IMG/VR virus record: IMGVR_UViG_3300008267_000389
Location: 1-23,615 of that record
Strand: one strand, 5' to 3'
Source: a virus
DNA length: 23,615 bases
The notes beneath the pieces are model-generated. The model searched no databases. It saw nothing but the letters and a program-made list of their open reading frames with translations, and was not told where the DNA came from. The position numbers and the translations under genes were made by a program. Positions 21,691-23,615 of the stretch are shown here, piece by piece (the stretch's first letter is position 1; the number at the start of each line of letters is the position of its first letter).

Positions 21691-22890
21691 TTAGCCCCAG
21701 ATGCGGCAGCCCATTTGTGGGCGGATGGTGCTGAAGCCATACAAAACGTCAATACGGCAAGGCATACGGTCGTTGTTGATGTCGTACTGACGAACAACGC
21801 GCAAGCTGATACCGTTATGAACTGCGCGAGCAGCCATATCGACGCCTTGGGGCAACAACAAGTCGGCGGTCGCAAAAGTGATCGCATCTTTGTGGTAAAC
21901 CAAGTTCTGAGCGTACTGGCTAGAAGCAGTACCCACGAACACCACGGCCTTGCTGGTAGCAGGCAGTGAAGTCATGGTTGCCAAAGCGTGGCTGGCCGAG
22001 TACATAGGGGCCACGGTCACAGTAGCAGTGGTAGTGGTGGTTGAAGAAGCCAAAGCCACAAACTGGAACAACGAACCAGTGGATTCACGGGTTTGTGGGT
22101 TCACAGCGTAGACATCAGCGATTGTGAACACGTCACCAACAGCGATGGTTTCACCAGAGCCGACAGTCAATGTCAGAGTAGATGCACCTTCAGAAGTCAC
22201 GGCAGCGCCAGTGGTGTTGCCAGTAGCAGCACGTGTGCCGGTGGTGTGTTGCTTGATTGACTGAGACATGTTGACTTCATCAAAGCCCAACACGCCAGTG
22301 CCCATCATGCCGTTCTTGAACTGCTTGCTGATGGTGTCGGTGGGGTTAAACAAACCCTTCATGCCTTCAACCAAACCAGCGTTAGCAGCGGGGTTGACGG
22401 TAGCGTAACGTGGTGACATCACGGCAGCGTTTTCGTTCAGCTTCTGCTGGGCTTGCAACAAGACCAAAGAAGTAGAAGGAGTGGTGCCAGGTGTACCAAC
22501 AGAGTTACCGATGGTTTTGTAAGCATTGGCAACGTCAGCATCAATGCTGGAGGCCAATTGGCTGATACGAGGCTTCAGAACACGTTCTGCGAAGTCGTCC
22601 AATTGCATGGTCAATTCAGCAGATGTGAAGTTCACGCCGATGTGCTTTTGTGAAGCAACAGTCAAAGTGGTGAACTGTTCGTTGTCGTCTTGAACTTGCA
22701 AGGCGGCACCGTCAGTTACCAGAGCGCGGTCGGGTAAACGGATACGCAGTGTAGAACCAATCTTGGCACCTTCAACAGCAAAGCTGTCGTCGTACTGACG
22801 GTTCACGTTACGGGTGAGCACCAGGTTGTTCTCAAGAATCTCAAGAGCTTTGCGGGTGATCATGTCGATCGTTAAGATACTATTAGACAT
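21691..22890 (-). CDS. major coat protein, P22 gp5 family (399 aa)
   Basis: ATG 22890 has GAAGGA upstream. It starts with SNSILTIDMITRKALEILEN, a sequence typical of P22-type coat proteins. NRQYDDSF, KIGSTLRIRLP, VNFTSAELTMQLDDF and RYATVNPAANAGLVEG follow, with a C-terminus of GFSTIRPQMGCRIWG. The fold would be HK97-like with the P22 family's extra domain. Length is close to the 430-residue P22 protein. It assembles the icosahedral head on the scaffold encoded upstream, with 415 copies expected for a T=7 head. The gene is followed by a terminator hairpin. Confidence 0.92.
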   Translation of the reverse strand: MSNSILTIDMITRKALEILENNLVLTRNVNRQYDDSFAVEGAKIGSTLRIRLPDRALVTDGAALQVQDDNEQFTTLTVASQKHIGVNFTSAELTMQLDDFAERVLKPRISQLASSIDADVANAYKTIGNSVGTPGTTPSTSLVLLQAQQKLNENAAVMSPRYATVNPAANAGLVEGMKGLFNPTDTISKQFKNGMMGTGVLGFDEVNMSQSIKQHTTGTRAATGNTTGAAVTSEGASTLTLTVGSGETIAVGDVFTIADVYAVNPQTRESTGSLFQFVALASSTTTTTATVTVAPMYSASHALATMTSLPATSKAVVFVGTASSQYAQNLVYHKDAITFATADLLLPQGVDMAARAVHNGISLRVVRQYDINNDRMPCRIDVLYGFSTIRPQMGCRIWG

Positions 22891-22913
22891 GAAAAAAATC
22901 CTTCAAAAATTGT

Positions 22914-23615
22914 TTAGCGGTTTGCCTGTGCTTGCCACTTTTTCATCTGTCTTGCTCTTTCAGCTTCAATCCACTGCGAATCGGTCATGGTCTTGGTAGA
23001 CCGTGGATCCGTAGTGTCATAGGCTGGGCTCCCAGAAGAGCGAGCAGTGACAGGCGAAATCGGTGCTGGCGCAGACGTGGTTCGTTTCACGGGAGGATCA
23101 TTGGCCATTTTGGCCTCAATCTTCCCAATTTCTTTAGCTTGCACGATAGGCGAAAGACGAGAAATTCGATCTGCTTCCTTGGGGTTAGCACCGAGGTAGT
23201 AAGCTACTTCAGGGCCTATGTCCGAGGCTCGGATCGACTCAGCCATCACGTCTGTGATTGGAAGTTTCGGGTTGTATGCGACTTGTTCAAAGTCATCATA
23301 CTTAGACCGAGCTTCTTCTTCCTTTTCGTGATAAGACTCAATGATTGCAGATTGCTGCCTTGCTTGTTCTCGCTGGGCAAGCAGTTGTTCGGCTTTCTGA
23401 TATGCCAATGCATCTGCATAAGCTTCAGTGCTTTCAAACTGATCGACTGACGGAATACTTGCTGGCGCTCTCAGCGTCTGGGCTTCCGCTTGACGTTGAG
23501 ACTGCTCTCTTTCCCACTTACGTTGTTCTCTTGCAAGCCTTTTGCCGATTGCTGCATCAAGTTCTTCTTGGGTAAAAACCCGTGAAGGCTCTTTTGCTTC
23601 TTCAGCGACTTCCGG
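22914..23615 (-). CDS. scaffolding protein, C-terminal part (partial, 233 aa visible)
   Basis: The minus-strand frame is open from the window edge to the stop at 22914, so the N-terminus lies outside. The visible part is highly charged and helical (VFTQEELDAAIGKRLAREQR, KAEQLLAQREQARQQSAIIE), with a Pro/Ser-rich region, then a basic C-terminal helix (SQWIEAERARQMKKWQAQAN). Scaffolds of P22 type bind coat by a basic helix-turn-helix at the C-terminus, which fits. The gene directly precedes the coat gene, as in P22 (8-5). The TTG at 23408 is not the start. The role is well supported by position and composition. Confidence 0.78.
   Translation of the reverse strand, partial: PEVAEEAKEPSRVFTQEELDAAIGKRLAREQRKWEREQSQRQAEAQTLRAPASIPSVDQFESTEAYADALAYQKAEQLLAQREQARQQSAIIESYHEKEEEARSKYDDFEQVAYNPKLPITDVMAESIRASDIGPEVAYYLGANPKEADRISRLSPIVQAKEIGKIEAKMANDPPVKRTTSAPAPISPVTARSSGSPAYDTTDPRSTKTMTDSQWIEAERARQMKKWQAQANR

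Noticed and set aside
1-23615. Search for CRISPR arrays, integrase, attachment sites, insertion sequences and toxin-antitoxin pairs
   Set aside because: None seen; no regularly spaced repeats, transposase motifs or paired toxin/antitoxin genes were found on either strand.

Overview
The window is a stretch of a tailed double-stranded DNA bacteriophage genome (Caudoviricetes). Its virion genes follow the order of phage P22 and imply a podovirus-like, short-tailed particle. No bacterial chromosomal gene, integrase, transposase, tRNA or CRISPR array was seen. Dense packing, ATGA/GTGA stop-start overlaps and AAGGA-type ribosome binding sites point to a Gram-negative host. My impression from familiar protein families is a freshwater betaproteobacterial (Burkholderiales-type) host, but that is inference only.

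Layout. (1) Positions 6-1896, minus strand: part of a DNA-metabolism operon with a Cas4/RecB-like nuclease bearing an Fe-S cysteine set, a conserved phage protein of unsettled role and a 39-residue protein. (2) Positions 1897-1965: a divergent control region with a perfect 8-bp dyad overlapping a candidate minus-strand promoter. (3) Positions 1966-5860, plus strand: an early operon starting with VRR-NUC nuclease and SNF2-type helicase, separated by a 40-residue membrane protein, then ten small accessory genes (lipoprotein, zinc-ribbon and zinc-finger proteins, a possible ribbon-helix-helix protein, coiled coils, a membrane protein). A sequence block carrying a gene junction is duplicated here. 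(4) Positions 5730-7620, minus strand: lysis region with M15-type endolysin, GTA-type holin and four small membrane or secreted proteins upstream of them. (5) Positions 7617-11074: cluster of tail-fibre and receptor-binding proteins (jelly-roll-like, glycine-rich, C1q-like and P22-tailspike-head-binding-like) with small assembly-type proteins. (6) Positions 11084-15768: three ejection (internal virion) proteins. (7) Positions 15756-16957: a cupin-SET fusion protein and a small virion-module protein. (8) Positions 16967-20542: tail fibre, gp10-like and gp4-like tail proteins. (9) Positions 20545-23615: head genes, with a P22-type coat protein, two 135-residue probable decoration proteins, a 65-residue protein and, running off the right edge, the scaffold.

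How they work together. The early plus-strand and left minus-strand genes would remodel and copy phage DNA and act on the host. The long minus-strand late unit is transcribed from scaffold through coat, tail, ejection proteins and fibres to lysis. Hairpins behind the coat gene and behind each decoration gene probably set a downward expression step from abundant head proteins to scarce tail proteins.

The most unusual item is the cupin-SET protein at 15756-16625, a eukaryotic-style lysine methyltransferase domain with its key motifs apparently intact, encoded directly before the ejection proteins. There is no gene-free stretch longer than 300 bases.
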